Source: Pohlia nutans
Lineage: Eukaryota; Streptophyta; Bryopsida; Bryales; Mniaceae
Length of the DNA stretch: 64,000 bases
Assembly (NCBI GenBank): GCA_022496805.1
Contig: CM040103.1
Span: forward strand, 11,364,001-11,428,000
Direction: 5' to 3'
The notes under the pieces are model-generated. The model was not told the DNA's origin and made no database searches. It saw only the letters and a program-made list of their open reading frames with translations. The translations under genes and the position numbers were made by a program. The number at the start of each line of letters is the position of its first letter. Positions within the stretch are counted from its first letter, which is position 1. This document shows, in pieces, positions 35,612-49,423 of the stretch.

Positions 35612-35652
<41 letters not shown>

Positions 35653-38208
35653 AACCGCAAATATGATCTCCATGATCAATGTAAATTTCAAAAGCTTACA
35701 TCAAAATTTAACATCATCGGTGCCTACCTTAACTTTCAATTGTCCCTGTAACGAACAATGGTCCTATGGAAGTCAAACATTGAGGATTTACCAAAATGAA
35801 GAACATATAATTCAAAATCAAATTTGTAATGATTGTTTGATTTTGTAATGATTGTCGTTGCCCAACTACACTATTCATCTTCAATTTCACATCTCTAAAT
35901 TTGATCAAGTGTAAAATATTTCATACAATAATGAACAAGAGCCAAACTTGTTTGTATTTTTTTTGAAATTCTGGTACATTTTAAAATTATTTTTGATGAT
36001 CTACTAGAATTTTTAGAGATTTTATGACTTGCTTCACAGTACATGGAGTGGCAACCTCCCATTCGCTCACAAATAAATGATTGCTTCTTGTGCCTTCGTA
36101 TGAGTGGCAAGGGCAACTCTCCAAGTCATTTTTTCATAAATGAAAGGCAATCATAAATGTTCTTGATTGGCAAACTTATTCCAAAACTACATTGCCATTC
36201 CAACTAATTTAACCCCAAAACGTCCCTAGTATTTTTTGGGTTTAGAAGCATGTTTTCTTTTGAAGTGTTATAGATCTAAATGTAAATGAGGTGTAGAAAT
36301 CTCAATTGTACAATTTTGCACTATACATGTTGTAGATGATGTGAATCAAATTTGGAGTCATTTGGCTACATAAATGGCAAGATCATAATGTTTTAGTGTT
36401 GAAAAAGGATGTTGAAATTTTCCTAGTAACACATTAGAGTTGAAATTCTATTTCTAGACTTACACAAATGAAAAAAAATAAAACTATAAAGTGGTTCAAA
36501 ATCATCACATAAACACATTGGTTTGAAAATAAAAATAAAACATCTTTGATGTATCAAACAATGGCTTTAAAATGTCAAAAGTAGGCCAAAAAGTGACCCA
36601 TTTGACCCAAAAGCAAAAAGTGTACAAAATTGACTCATGCACTAAAATGATTCCTAAACATTTAGAATAAATTAAATTGAAATGAAAATTTTACCATAAT
36701 AACTAAACTTCAAGGGGAATTTACCTCAACAATTTTTATTGCAAACAAACATTGAATGAAGGAGAAATATGCCCCCAAAGCTGCAACCATCAAAATGCAC
36801 TTTAGAGAACTGAAAATGATTCTCAAAAATTCATTGCATTTTGAATTGATTTGAAAAATTTACGACAAAATTAGTCTAGCGAAACATCCATTTGGAAAAT
36901 TTCATTGAAATCAAACATTGAATGCAAAAGACACAAGTCTTCGGAGTTTTCTTCTCCAAAAACCATCCAAAATGTAGATATAAGGACGTTTCCAAGTTAA
37001 TGAAAGATTAGGCCTAACGAATAGCCTCCTATTTTTAGCATGTAAGCTATATATAAACATCAAAGAGCAAAGCAGAGATACCCATGATGCATCATTGGAC
37101 TAAAATTGTGCTTCAAGGTCCAACAAGAATTGATCTCTTTTACCATAGTTGTAAAAAGAAACCAAATCTATTACATCAAATGCACAATGTCAAGGCCAAT
37201 GTCACAAAATTGGTCTCGTTTTCATCCACCATTTCAACCTCAATGCTTCATCCACTACACTTTGTCGACCAGAATCTGTTGTTTTGCAATAGGCTATTTG
37301 CTAGTATCCCTAAAATACATAGGAATTTACCACTTGGCATTCCCACTTCCACTAAGAGCACTATGTCCCTTCTATGTGATGAAACTGACATGAAATGGCA
37401 TGCGATGTTTATAAAAGAAGTTGCCATTCGTCATTGGAACACTGCATCCATAAGGTTTACTTGAAGCTTCTTTTTTTTAATTTACGATAAAAAGTTTAAC
37501 AGGGACACTATACCTCCAAAAAGTCAAATAGTGTCAATGTTGAGAAATAGTGTACCAGGTACCAAATCACAATTTTAGTGCAGTAGAAAATTAGTACTTA
37601 AGCACCAATGAAGTATTAGAGCATGATGCCCAGAACCCATAGCTTGGCACTATTCCTGGGTGCCCAAAGACCACCTCATCATGGACGTATTTGGTCGCCT
37701 TCAACACTCTGATCCAGCATAACTCACGACCGATTGATCAATTAGCAGAATACATGGAAGGTAGAGTTATTGATTACCTCTGGATCAGAATTAGATGCAA
37801 CAAAAAACACCTCAAAGATTAGTGCAGACATTTGTATGTCATGTATAAATATCTCTCGTTCCAACGGTCATGTCTTGTATGAGCACAGATACAGTAGCTC
37901 TTCGAATTAAAAACGAATTATGAGATAAAGAGATTCTCAGAACTCCAGAAACAGATCGCATACAGACACTGGAATGTTGACCTTCACGAGCTCTCCAAAT
38001 TTTGAAGTTAGATGTTCGAAAGCCGGTGTGGCTTTAATAATGTCAAGTTCAGAGGCATGCTATGGTACATGTAGAGAAAAGCAATAATATCCACATGACA
38101 CTAAAGACACTGAAGTGGAGCAGTACAACCAGACCTGTAACTTTACACGTCCAGCCACTGGTCCCTCCATGAAGGCTAAAAAGCCTCCCTCGCTTGCTTG
38201 CTGCAAAA
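35048..38208. other. Intergenic DNA with an (AT)n microsatellite and old repeats
   Basis: A perfect AT dinucleotide run is at 35615-35648. Single TTAACCCC-type ends occur near 35272 and 36212. The stretch 37300-37465 recurs at about 45150-45300 and at the window end (63890-64000), so the 126-codon frame at 37084-37464 is repeat sequence, not a gene. From about 37980 the region is 3' UTR of the J-domain gene. Confidence 0.5.
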
Positions 38209-41200
38209 TCACCATTGCTTCTTGCCTTTCTTCTTCTTGCCTCGGGTTTTGGTGGCCGATCCTGGCTTGGCTGGGGAGCCCTTTCCAGAGAATGGAACAC
38301 CCCCAGGAGACGGAACACCACCACTCTGGTCATTTGAGTTGCTGGAGCCCATAGAGTTTTGTAGCCAGTCAAAAAATTCTTGTTCGGTCATATTGGCATC
38401 CGGAAATGGAAAACCCTCAGGGAATGGGAAACCGTCCGGAGCCTTAGCAGACCTAGCTGGTCGTGTGGGACTCTTTCCGATTCCTGATGTATTCACATGA
38501 AACGAGGGCTTGTGTGTATTTGGTGGGCACTTCAGACCCTGCAAAACCCAATCAGACACGTTGGATTTGGGATTAGATTTTCACTGATATCATTTTGGAA
38601 CTTCAGAAGAATTGAGCGTCATTCGGGGCTCGCACAGTCAACTTGAATGAGATAAGAGCTGGAATGCATGATTATAACATCATGCAAGTACCACAATAAA
38701 TCGTATGGCTAGAAATTGGTGGTGAAAAGGTTTCAAACTTCTTACTGTAGGTCATTGGAAACGACAGTCTGCTTTAATTTCACTCACAAACCAGGGCAAT
38801 CAAATTTAATTTTTTTGCACATCCATATGTTTGTCTATTCTAGGGAATCGTCCTCTTTGACGACATACGCTTGCAAACAAACCACCTGGCTTACTATGTT
38901 CCCAATACGAGTCAGTGAAGGAAAATCCCACCTGACAAAGGACCCACTCCGTCACTTCATATACCATGCCATCAGCACAAGCGTAGGCATGAGGAATATC
39001 GATCTGTAAGCAACACCAATCTAAAACATTAGCAACTCAAATTGGTGCATAGATAGGATTCAGACTTGAATCAAATATTACTTTTGAATCGCTTGCTGAT
39101 TTTGAAATATTACGAACCTTTTGAAAGATTCCAAAGAAGAACGCTTGGCCAGTCTGTTCAACCCAACCATCACCATCCTTGGCTGGATGATGATCTTGGC
39201 ACTCCTGCACAAATGGTGCCGACTTAAACATGAGTAATGAAACATTATCAATATCTACTTCATGGATAACGCTAGGTGATCCTAACCAAGAAGCCCAAAT
39301 TGGGCCTCATGTTTTTTTAGCAGTTTCGAGTAGGTCCCATGTGGACTTCCTTTTGTTCAAATGTATTAGTTTTCTACCAACAAACACAATGTTCTTAACT
39401 GATTAAAACTTGATCCCATCTAAATATATTTTCCACAATACGATGGATTGTGTTTGTCATTTTAAAACCATGAATCAATGGTCTTTTAGGGGCTAATCGA
39501 GACATCATATTTTTATATAGCTCCATAAAGTGTTTTCACCAGTCTTCGGTGCTTCTTACAACAATACTGTCGCTGGTCGTTTACTGTGGTTGCAAATGAT
39601 CCCCTCTTACAAAGTTCCATTAGATTGGACTGTTGAATAGATTACCTATGAAGGTGGAAAGCTTCAGGTCACGATCAACCTCACCTGACACCATCTTGCC
39701 CGAAGCTTGGTCTTGTTAGTCGAGATCCACGCATGATTATTCCCACACTTTCGACATGAAATTCTACGAGAATTGGCTGGCAAATCCTCGTCTCCATCAT
39801 CTTCCGAATGCCTACATCCACAATCAGGGGTACCATTTCTTCCATTCTGCACAAGAAAGAGTACATGAACATGCAATCAACGTTCATCCTGGTAAGATAC
39901 TTCGATATCCATGAACACAAAAAGATACTAAGATCCGAATGACTGCAAAAATAGATTGCGATTCCTGGGAAATTCCAATCTTTGGGAATATAAATGATAA
40001 ATTTGTTATAAATATGAGCTGCCAGAAAAGAATTACCCCATGCACATGATGTCTTCGAATAGTCATAAGTAAATCTTCTCGACGCAACTCTTCATCATAA
40101 GTTTTCTTTTTAATTGCATCCAACAGAACCTGACGATCATTGCCAAATTCTCCACGGTTAGAGATCAGGATTCGGTTCCGAATACAACTCACTTTGTATG
40201 ACCAGTACATAGGGTAACTCAAGAATGTATTCACGTGAATGGAATACATGTAAATTAGAATTGAGCTCCCAAGTTTATACCGCAGCCAGACTTTCATGAC
40301 TGAAATGAACTAGTACCTCATAAGCATTCTGCAAACGCTTGAAAGCCTCTTCAGCTTGGTCATTCCCTCCATTTTTATCAGGATGAACTAACATTGCCTG
40401 CAAAATGTTAGTGCCCCAGCAGCTTGTAAAAACAAGGAAACAGACAGATCAGACAACGAATCCATGGATGCAATTCTGAAAATCTAATTACAGCAGCACC
40501 AAGTGCAAAGATGTACGAGTAACTGTGAATAACAGAGCATATTTGACAGCAGTAGAAAGAGGTCCAAGTTATGGTAGTAGTGAGGACATACTTCCACAAA
40601 AAACTCGTTATCAAGAGTGTTTGGCAATCAACATATACATTTTCAACAACACGAAGGCAGCAACTAGAAGGTGGCTCGGCAGAATAAGGTCTGTACCTTC
40701 TTCCTATATTCTCTTTTAAGACTCGATACATCAAATATTTCATATCGGGCAAACCCAAGGACAGCGTAGTGGTCATTACAACCCAGCACACGTGCCACCT
40801 CTTCCTCCGCTGACAGTGGGTCGCCTTCATTTATTCCGCTGGTAGAAGCACCTGCGCTTGAGCGAGCACTGTCTACATTACCCTGGAATGAGTCTGTGTA
40901 AGGCACACTGCCATCTGAAGACCTTCCATTAAACGACTTCTGCTGAAAAGGCGGAACATGCTCTGCCTTGGTTTGCGTGAACTTTTCCTCCTTTTCGACA
41001 GTGCTGAGGAAATAAAGCGCCAGGTCCGAGGATATGAAGGCTAGAGCAATAGAAAACAGTAGTCCAAGCCAACCCCCATAACCTTTCATGGTATAAACAG
41101 CATACGTCATGGTAGTGAAAACTGCAAGCCGGCTCTGATTTGCAGCCAACAGAGCACCTGGAAACAGTTGCATGCAATCGGGTCACGGTTAGAAGAAAAA

Positions 41201-42723
41201 TCAACCCATCAAACAGCAACAAACCCGAGGATTAAATACACAAGAAATCACGAACGTCGGGCTCCTGCGCGTGTATGAGAGTAGAGACGACATTCAGAGA
41301 GGGAGTAAGGTCGAGGCACCTAAAACCGACCAGGTACCCAAAACCGATCTGGCCTAATTTCTAGATTTTGAAAGAAAAGATGTACCTCATTTGTACATTA
41401 GAGCATATTATCGGTTTTGGGTCCTAAAGTACTTTTCACTTTGAAAAATTGTACAAATTTAAATATTGGGAAATAATTCATGGAAAAATTTGCATTCTCC
41501 GCGAAAACTAACTTCCAACCCGGGAAAAATATCACCCTATTAATGGCTGGTCCAGAAATAGTGTAGGTAGCTTAAGTTATCGGTTTTAGGTGCCTCGACC
41601 TTACAACACTCTTGTAAACAGAATTGAAACCATTTTCAGTAACACTTCCCTCTGATAAGCATGATAGCAGCAGAAATTAACACGGTCTCTCACAAAGTGA
41701 TTACTTTGATGAGTAGAGTGAGTAGATTTTCACCTCCAACGATGATTACAGCCCCTGTCATCCAGAAACTTCCGTAAAGCCATAGCACCGCGGTACCAAA
41801 AAGGCCCAAGAGCACAAATGCCGGGGTATACCCCACAAGAAAGATGGCTCCTGCTGCCAGTCCCTGCAACATTAGCCATCTCTTCCATCAAGACTCTGCA
41901 GCAGAAGTAGCTCCTCAATGCAGCACATGGTTCTGATGAGAAAGGAGAGTATTACCAGAGCTAGGATGAAATTGAAGAATCCCGAAAGTCGGATGAAACT
42001 GAGGATCGAGCACCAGAGCAGGAGAAAATGTGCAGCCGATCCCAAGCGAAACAGAGATGCAAAGCCTCGAATGGCACCCTCCAAACCCAGAAGACTTAGC
42101 ATGAGCATCACCCTCATGATGAGTAACAACCATACTCGCACCAACGGCCAATGCTGTTTCACCTTGAACTCCACTCTCGCACGCAACTGCAACAAATAAT
42201 CTCTCACAGCCAACATCGTAGGCTCATGCTTCTCAATCCACTGTTTCACACATGCAGCCCAATTAGCGGCCACATCGCCACTCGGCCTCTCATTCTCGTC
42301 CTTCTCTTGCACAGGCTCACCATTCTCCTCCAGAGCCTCCTCCCTCTCTCCTCCGCCTCTGTTCCTGCCCGGCTGGCTCTTCGTCCGCCGCATGCTCGGC
42401 AATCCCGCTGCCCTGATGGTTTCCGAACTCTTATTATTCGCTCTATTCCGATTGATACTGTTTCGTCCATTCTCCTTTCCAGCATTCTTACCCCCACGTC
42501 CAGTTCCTTTAAAGCCCTTTCCCTTACTCAACCCCTCCGTAGTAGGGCTTGCCTGCTCCTTCTGCTCAGTCCGCGGAGAAGACGTAGAAGAACTCTCTCG
42601 CTTCAAATCAAAACCCCCGTCCTCTCCACATTCCGAGGTGCTCGGCTCATTCTCCTCGGATCGCATTGCCTCCGTTCGCACCTCATCCGCATCAGCAACC
42701 TCGCCATTCTGATGAGGCTCCAT
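38209..42723 (-). CDS. DNAJC14: Membrane J-domain protein with Jiv90 zinc domain (DNAJC14-like)
   Basis: A predicted ER-membrane Hsp40 co-chaperone. Nine exons (41956-42723, 41734-41863, 40697-41157, 40317-40397, 40037-40129, 39685-39846, 39118-39204, 38932-39003, 38209-38538) join in frame to 727 aa. Residues 1-160 are charged, low-complexity and probably disordered. Residues about 190-350 have several hydrophobic segments. The J domain follows, with HPD at 458-460 (LVHPDKNGGN). The Jiv90-like domain has C542-x2-C545 and C564-x2-C567, then HHPAKDGDGWVE and YEVTEWVLCQ. The tail is glycine/proline-rich and ends in a lysine cluster (KKKKGKKQW). Exon 1 is cut at CTG|GTAATA; an alternative read-through reaches a stop, so that junction is inferred. 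The start is the first ATG in frame. In animals DNAJC14 affects membrane-protein export; a plant role is inference. Confidence 0.9.
39280..39496. mobile_element. TTAACCCC-type MITE in an intron of the J-domain gene
   Basis: It contains 'aagcccaaattgggcctcatg' type inner palindrome and ends 'tcttttaggggctaa'. It is a close relative of 2826-3056. It lies just upstream of exon 39118-39204 (minus strand), in the intron before it. Confidence 0.65.
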
Positions 42724-43507
42724 TGTCCACCCGCGCGTTCCGTCCGCCAGAATTAGGGTTTCTCGACATGCGCTTCCATTCCTCAATCCCGATCGCCACG
42801 AACCAAATTATATATCCATCTGTACCATTGCCACCATCGCCCAAACCATTATACCGATGGCGTGATGCGTGCTATCACGCATCAAACCATCGGCTGTGCA
42901 GCAAATTACGAAAAATCTGAAACACTTCGATACCGCGCGGAGGCGGTTGAGCTCAGCGGACAAGAACTAAACCCTGGTTCCGATTTGCTGACGAGTGAAG
43001 CAGCGGGCGGCTCGTTGAGAGCGCGGCGAATGCAGAGCTGGTGAGAGGCGGTTTTAGGGTTAGAAGAGGAAACAGGAAGCGAGAGAGGGCTGTGAGAGGA
43101 ATTGGCTATGGCGAGGGCGCGAAGAAAAAATTGCAATGGTTAAGTGAATGGGAAACAACGTGAAAACCCTAATCTGGACGTGAGTATCACTGCAGCCACA
43201 AAATTTGACATGCCATTAGTGGTAACTTCGGGGAAGTTCCCCTGTGCATTCCTTTTTCTATAATTAGCCCTCCCCCTAAGTACACTAAATAGGTTTAGAT
43301 ACATTAATTTACATAAACATGTTGTAAGTTTTTAGTGTTGACCAATTTTTTTGCCCTCTGTAATGGTGAAGATGGGGATCTTTCAATAGTGTTGGAATCA
43401 ATGTCTTTGGTAAATTTTTTTGTCCAGAGTAAAAATCTATAATATTTTCAAATCTTATTGTTATCTAACACTAATCTACCTATTTAGTGTGGTGCGTGTG
43501 GTAATAA
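42724..43507. promoter_or_regulatory. 5' region of the J-domain gene
   Basis: It is GC-rich until about 43100 and then AT-rich, the expected pattern for a promoter and leader. Open frames on both strands here lack any recognisable domain. No diverging gene is visible on the plus strand. Confidence 0.35.
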
Positions 43508-44150
43508 GGGCCTCTTTACACTAGACGAGAAGCCATGGAGAGAGAAATTTCATCCAATAGAAGGCCTAAAATTTGAGAAGATCAAAGAATGTCACTTTAT
43601 ACCTGAAATTTTCAGTTTAAGGGACGGAAAGAGGAGAAAATGACATGTACAACAGATAGATAGAAACTCCGGTCTCAAGAAGGGCCGGCGTGAATGAAGT
43701 GTCTGTTCGTGATGACAATGACCAAATGTCTATTGGACAAAAGGCCACTAGAACAAAAATACTCTTCCGTGTCGGGAATAGAGACTCTAGTAACCCAAAA
43801 ACAAAATCATAATAACCATAAACTAAAGATAGACAACACTTTTGATTTTCGTCGCAAGAAAAGTACACATTTTTCGAGGCCTCTGGATTTTTTGTCAAAC
43901 TCATCTCAAGAGGCGAGTTTAACGCAAAATCCGGAGGCCTTTTGCGCAAAATTCTTACAACCAATCATTTTTTATTTTTTAAGAAATATGTAAGAACTTT
44001 ATTTTTAAAAATCAACACTTTATTTTGTGGCCCCTTCTCACTCTTTACACTATATCCAAAGGCTGTCAAGTTCAAAGGTTGGCTTCTCAAGAATGAGCCA
44101 TGGCCCTTGTGAGGTTTTCTCCACGACTTCTCGCCTATAGTGTAAAGAGG
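43508..44150. mobile_element. Tourist/Harbinger-like element carrying a 5S-SINE-related body
   Basis: It begins gggcctctttacactaga and ends tatagtgtaaagaggtc; the arms also share the 'gcgagaag' and 'ccatgg' blocks with 20029-20167. The interior includes 43655-43755, which matches the body of the 5S-derived insertion at 31691-31838 ('aactccggtc', 'ggccggcgtgaat', 'attggacaaa'). Confidence 0.65.
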
Positions 44151-45577
44151 TCTTAATTCCAAAAACACGCTCTGTTTTGCAAAATTGTGAAATTGCATAA
44201 CATTCAATAGCATTCAGCCACTTTGCCTTTTCATCCATCATGTAATTTATGGTGCATCATGTGAATTCCATCCATGCAATGCATTAAGTGCAACCCTTTA
44301 TTTTCCATTTTTTGGAGAGTGGGGAAGGAAGCATGAAGGTCATAACTATTGTCAATAAAGGGACAAATGAATTGACGCATTGTTCAAAGAATTTTTATTC
44401 AAGCTGCCCATTTTCTATTGGTTAGCCATGCACCATAACAATTCTTTCTTTAATGTTACTCTCTTTAAAGGTGAGGGACATGTGAGGATGTGCCAACAAA
44501 GATCATTCATTGTTACTTTTCCTTCTAGTTCTCTAAAACCTCTATCTATGAGCAAACATGGGTAAATATTGATTGTTTTTGGATGATAATGTAGAATATG
44601 CTGCACATTCTCCTCAAGAATAAGACACAGCCAGTGAAGGCTACTGAATGTTATGTGACAAAGGTTGAAATTTTTACTATGTGGCTAAAATCTTCATTTC
44701 ACATTGATTTTACATTTTAGTGTCATCTTCACTAATTACCCTCCTTTACTGCAAATCCACCCTTACAATTAGCAAAAAGTAGTGTGATTTTATTGAATCT
44801 TAGAACATGCCCACTAAACAAGTGAGATTCAGTGGTATTCCTATTTTGTACCTAATATAGCAACCCATAGTTACCTATATTTTGTCAAACAAGAGGTGTA
44901 CTGTACAGTATGATCTAAACTAAATTTTGCTAAACAATACAAATCTGAGTGGTATCCACAAGCAATAAACCACCTTAAACGCTCTAGTTGGAAAAAGTTT
45001 TCCTAAACTCAATCAAGACCTTGATTTGTGATGTAACTAGTATACCATTTAGAACGTACTAGCTACATTGAATAACATATTTAGTGTCTTAGGAGAATTG
45101 ATGTTTTTTACCACAATTCATTCAAAGGTGAATAGAAATAGTGTTCCTTGACACTACATAGGAGTTTGCCACTTGTCAAATGTTCCCACTTTCATTAGGA
45201 GTGCCATGTTCTTTTCAAGTAATGAGAGTGACATGAAGTAACATGCAATATTTATTGTGAAGTTGCCATATCATTGGAATACTACATTCATTTTTTTCTT
45301 AGGATGACACTATATCTCTCTAAAATTTCAGTGTTTGGGTTTAGAAATAATGTCCGGGACACTAAATACGCCATTCGGTGAAGCAAAAAAACTTCCCAAG
45401 TCAAATCAAGACCTTGGTTTTTAGCAAGAAATTTGAGGATATGGTTTACTAATCGATATGTTCATATTCACAAATCAAAAAGGATTCCTAAGTACTATAA
45501 CATGCATTATTTAATTAGATATAGTATGAATAAAAAAGTTGATTTTCAATGATAAAAAATTGTAGCACATAAAATTA
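44151..45577. other. AT-rich intergenic DNA with a dispersed repeat
   Basis: About 45070-45300 matches 37315-37460 and 63890-64000. Otherwise I see nothing. Confidence 0.4.
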
Positions 45578-45699
45578 ACCAAGGAGTAAATGCTTAAACT
45601 GACGGCAATCGTAACCATTACCTTAAGATTGGATAACCTATTACCACAACCAGTCAATTGCGGTACAATTGCCGTCAGTTTAAGCATTTACCTTTTGGT
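45578..45699. mobile_element. Short fold-back MITE
   Basis: The 122-bp element has ~32-bp inverted arms (left arm contains aaatgcttaaactgacggca; the right arm is the reverse complement). The central 'ttaccttaagattggataacc' recurs just outside at about 45722, so part of the element is duplicated. Confidence 0.75.
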
Positions 45700-47013
45700 A
45701 TACTTACACAATTGTACCTCTTACCTTAAGATTAGATAACCTATTACCACCACTAATCCCAGAAAGGGTTGTCATATGTGTCCCAAAACCGCCAACTGCC
45801 CACCCCATTTCCGTAATTTTTGGAAAGTCAATTTATAATTGGGGAAGCTATGGAACGGATTTTGGTGAGTGAAGCCGCCAGTATGGGTCGACGTCGTGAA
45901 CATATCTCTAGCAGGTCAAGTTATGTAAATGGAAATATCTGATATGTAAACGTCGTGAACATATCTCGAACTGGTCGTAATGGTTTTAGGTTGCAGCCAA
46001 CTCGACTTTTGGTTATCAGTAGAGTAGTTTTCAATTTTCACAGCTATCGGTTTTTAGTCTCTTGTGCTCACAGTGATGGGTACTTTCACAAGTGGTCATT
46101 AGCACAACTTAGTGTGGAAGCAGGAAGTTTTATATGTCAAGGAATGGGTCACGGCTTACTTTCCACTTTGAAAATTTGTAGCAACTTCAATACGAAGAAA
46201 TAAATGGTCGCTACAATTGCAATATTCATGAAATCCTATTTGAATCCAAAAAAAAATTCTTACCACTTATATAAGCGCTATAAATAGGTCAAAAACCTTA
46301 AGTTGGTGGGTATAAGTCATCCAACCTTAATGGCTATAGTTGGTGTAGTATGAAGTTGAGCAAAAATAAATAATTTTTTTTGGGGTAAGTTTCTACGAGG
46401 ATGGGCGCATGTCCGTACACGACTTCCGAAGCCCGCACGTTTTTGAATTACAGGGCGGGAAGTTTCTGGCGGGGGCGCACGGAGCGATGCCTTCTTCACC
46501 CGCCGGATTGATCGGTCGTTGCCGGCGATTCTCATGCATCTGCGCCATCCAGAGGTGATTTCTGTATTTCCGAGAAATCCGAAACGATTCTCGACCCCTA
46601 CTGTGGCATCCAGATCACTCAGGATTTTGTTTTTCCTGCATTTTGGTAGCTAGTCCGATTGCAAGGTCACGACAATCATAGCTTTGATCAAGCATGCATG
46701 GAGCTAAACGGGTAGAATGTAGTATCGGGAACTCCCCGTGTATTCGCCCCCGTAGAATTTTGCCAAGGGGTACATTTGCGGAGGTGAGGTTCTCAATACT
46801 ACATGTGTCCCAATTCCGTACGTAATCACGTGGTTCCTCTGGAGATTTCCCTGGGAAACCGCTGTGAGTTTTCCTAAGAATTTCTGAGCACTGAAAATTC
46901 GTCCGGTGCTTGAAAATGGTAGATGCCAATCACAGTTTCGTTTTGTATAGTGTCCTGCTACTGCTGGGCCTTTCTTTCTTTCTTTTTTTTTCGTTGGCTC
47001 TGCAATCACATGA
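45700..47013. other. Intergenic DNA with a GC-rich island at 46380-46560
   Basis: The island has an open plus-strand frame of about 52 codons (from 46397, containing GRMSVHDFRSPHVFELQGG) ending at 46556. I do not recognise it. It could be an isolated exon or a gene fragment. The remainder is non-coding. Confidence 0.3.
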
Positions 47014-47218
47014 CCGATCATTGCCATTACTGTGAGTAACAGTAATTCAGTATTCTCACAGTAATTGTGGCATTAGAACAAAGATGTGAGTCACAGTAAT
47101 TGAGAATTTCTTAAGGTAATAATGTGTATTTGAGATGCATGTCCTGAAATTAGTGTGAGGATCAATTGGTGTAAAGTGGCACACTAATTCTATGACTCAC
47201 GCTAATGACAATAATCGG
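47014..47218. mobile_element. MITE with CCGATCATTGCCATTA ends, copy 1 (uninterrupted)
   Basis: The 205-bp element has 24-bp inverted ends (left CCGATCATTGCCATTACTGT; right end matches with four changes). Internal 'cacagtaatt' repeats are present. The interrupted copy is at 51066-51535. Confidence 0.75.
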
Positions 47219-49423
47219 TGTAGAATTGGCCGAACAATGCCTAATTCTGCCACCTGTGTATATATGAGTTGAATCTCTAACAGGGAATCGGATCACTGGA
47301 ACTACCTAACGTGGCTGTATGACTAGTTTTTTCTCCGTTTTGGCTGAATATGAAACTAGAACATTATTCATGCATGCAGAGACCTGTAGGAGTTGTGCTC
47401 AAATTGGACAAGGTGATACAATAGTGCCATAGACACTGAACATGAGATGAAGATTTATTGATCCATTCGGTTTCGCAGCACTGCTATAATCAAATATCTG
47501 CTTATTGAACTGTACGTACAACTGTGGATCCGCATCCATGGTGACTAATTTGCGATGTGTCATTAAATGCTCTTATTGCTGAGATGCTTTGTTAGGTTGT
47601 AATTGCGGGAATAAAAAGTTTTCAGACAAGTGTTAAAACTGAAAAGGATTCTACACCACCTTCGGACTAACTTGTATTATAACTTTTAAGTACTATAATT
47701 TTATTTTTATTTTCATCATTATGCTCTCACAATGTTACAAACTCCATTGGTAAGCTCTTGCATTTTAGGTGTCTGACATTACTTAACCCCATGATTCAAA
47801 AGTTCTTCTGATGTATTTTTGCCACAAATATTGGGATGAATAAAAGCTTCGTGAATATGTAAAAATGAGTGTATTATATGGAAGAAAAATTCAAAAAGGT
47901 TGAATTTTTAATTTTCATTAATTTGTTTTTTCTGTCTAAAGAAGAAAAGAACGAGGAAAAATAAATAAATTCCAAAACATAACTCTGCAACCACTTCTTC
48001 AAATGCAAATTTTTCATTTTCACAAAAAAATTCAGCTTTATACAGCAATTGCATACCGAAATGTTATTTTTGAGCTCGAGATTGAACTTGGTCTTTTAGG
48101 GGTTAAAGAAGTTTGAGTGTAGTTGGGAAACTTGTGTCCAATCTCTTTGCCATGGACTCTATTGTCCAATTCCACTCTTATATACTAGTGAGTTAGTACA
48201 TTCTAGTACACAGATGTACACATCTGATACAAGAGGGTAAAATTGTCAAAGAAGTTAAATACTCCCTAACTCTAGCAGTGATGCTCTCTGGAGTACTGTA
48301 CAATTGTGTATACATCTTCAGTTAACTACTAAAATTCCAGAGCCTTTAAATTGACTTTTTCTAGTTTAGTGTTGCAAAACTGATCAGTAGCTTAGTTACC
48401 GTTTGGCAAGACCAGTAACTCACTAGTCAGTAGCTTACACTACACTCAGTCTGGCGGGGGTCTGAATATTGACGGCAACAAGAGTTTGTAAATACGCAAC
48501 ATTTGGGAACATACAGAAGCTTGATATCCAATGACTGTCAAAATTTAATGAAGTAGACTCTACCTGAGCCGTGAGTCTCCTTTTACAAACTCATGAAAAG
48601 ATTACTCAATTAACAGAGAATCTAAGTACTAGAAAAAAACAGGGGAATCTTAGAATAATCTCTCTGCATGAGAACAATCAAAACCAATCAAAGGTTTGCC
48701 CAGCCTGGAATAACTAAAGATTACAGGAAAAGGTTTCAGTTGCATACGTAAGTCTGTACTATTCTGATCCTGTACATTGTCCTCGAGGAGAGAACTTGAC
48801 TTACCTCTAATACCTCGAAGAATGAAGTGTCGTAGGTGTCTGCATCATCCTGCCAATTAGACATCATCTGTCGGTTTACATATATAGCCATAAGAAAACA
48901 TGAAACATCAAAGATAGATAACGTTATGCATGTATGGAACAAAACTTTCTCCTGAGAGTCATGAAAATTAGCAAGGTCCAACAACCAGATATTGTCAGTA
49001 GATTAGATTTCATTTTAATGCAGTCAAGATCACCAAAGAAAAGATCCAGGTACGTTGCTCAAATATAGACTCTTCAGATCGACCTGGTTCAATTGTCCGT
49101 CGGTCATCCTAGTCGACACCAGCCAAAGAATGAATTGAAATTAACTAGATCATAGTTACGAAATGCACAAAAGTCTTCGACGTGTAATAAAATACCAAAA
49201 ATGTTTTAATTCCAAATGTAAGCCTGGAAACATATTAAGGTCTGCATGTATGAACACCACCACCATGCTGTATGGTTTCTCAAAAATGATGCTAGCTGAC
49301 GTACGCCCGGAATGCAAAAAAACAGAACATCTAATTCAAAACTTCAAAACCGGCTTTGATTATAAATGACATATATATCACAAACAAATCTAAAAAGAAG
49401 TCCGCTGGAAATGAAATGATATT
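47219..49423. other. Intergenic DNA, including a segment paralogous to 59680-60200
   Basis: About 47320-47560 aligns with 59690-60200 ('cgttttggctgaatat', 'agacactgaaca', 'tatctgcttatt', 'acaactgtgga'). It lacks the hAT element present there. On the minus strand, 48800-48870 has an exon-like open stretch (MSNWQDDADTYDTSFFEVLE) with a strong donor after it, near 48804. It is not joined to anything I recognise, though it lies downstream of the zinc-finger gene on the same strand. Confidence 0.35.

Noticed and set aside
37084..37464. 126-codon plus-strand frame
   Set aside because: Its 3' part is a dispersed repeat also present at 45150-45300 and 63960, where no frame is kept.
42151..42756. 201-codon plus-strand open frame
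   Set aside because: It lies antisense to exon 1 of the J-domain gene, whose frame is confirmed by splicing and domain content; the composition is that of a shadow frame.
41872..42786. Extension of J-domain exon 1 upstream of ATG 42723 and downstream to the stop at 41872
   Set aside because: No ATG lies in frame upstream, and read-through past 41956 breaks the frame to the next exon. The GTAATA donor restores it.
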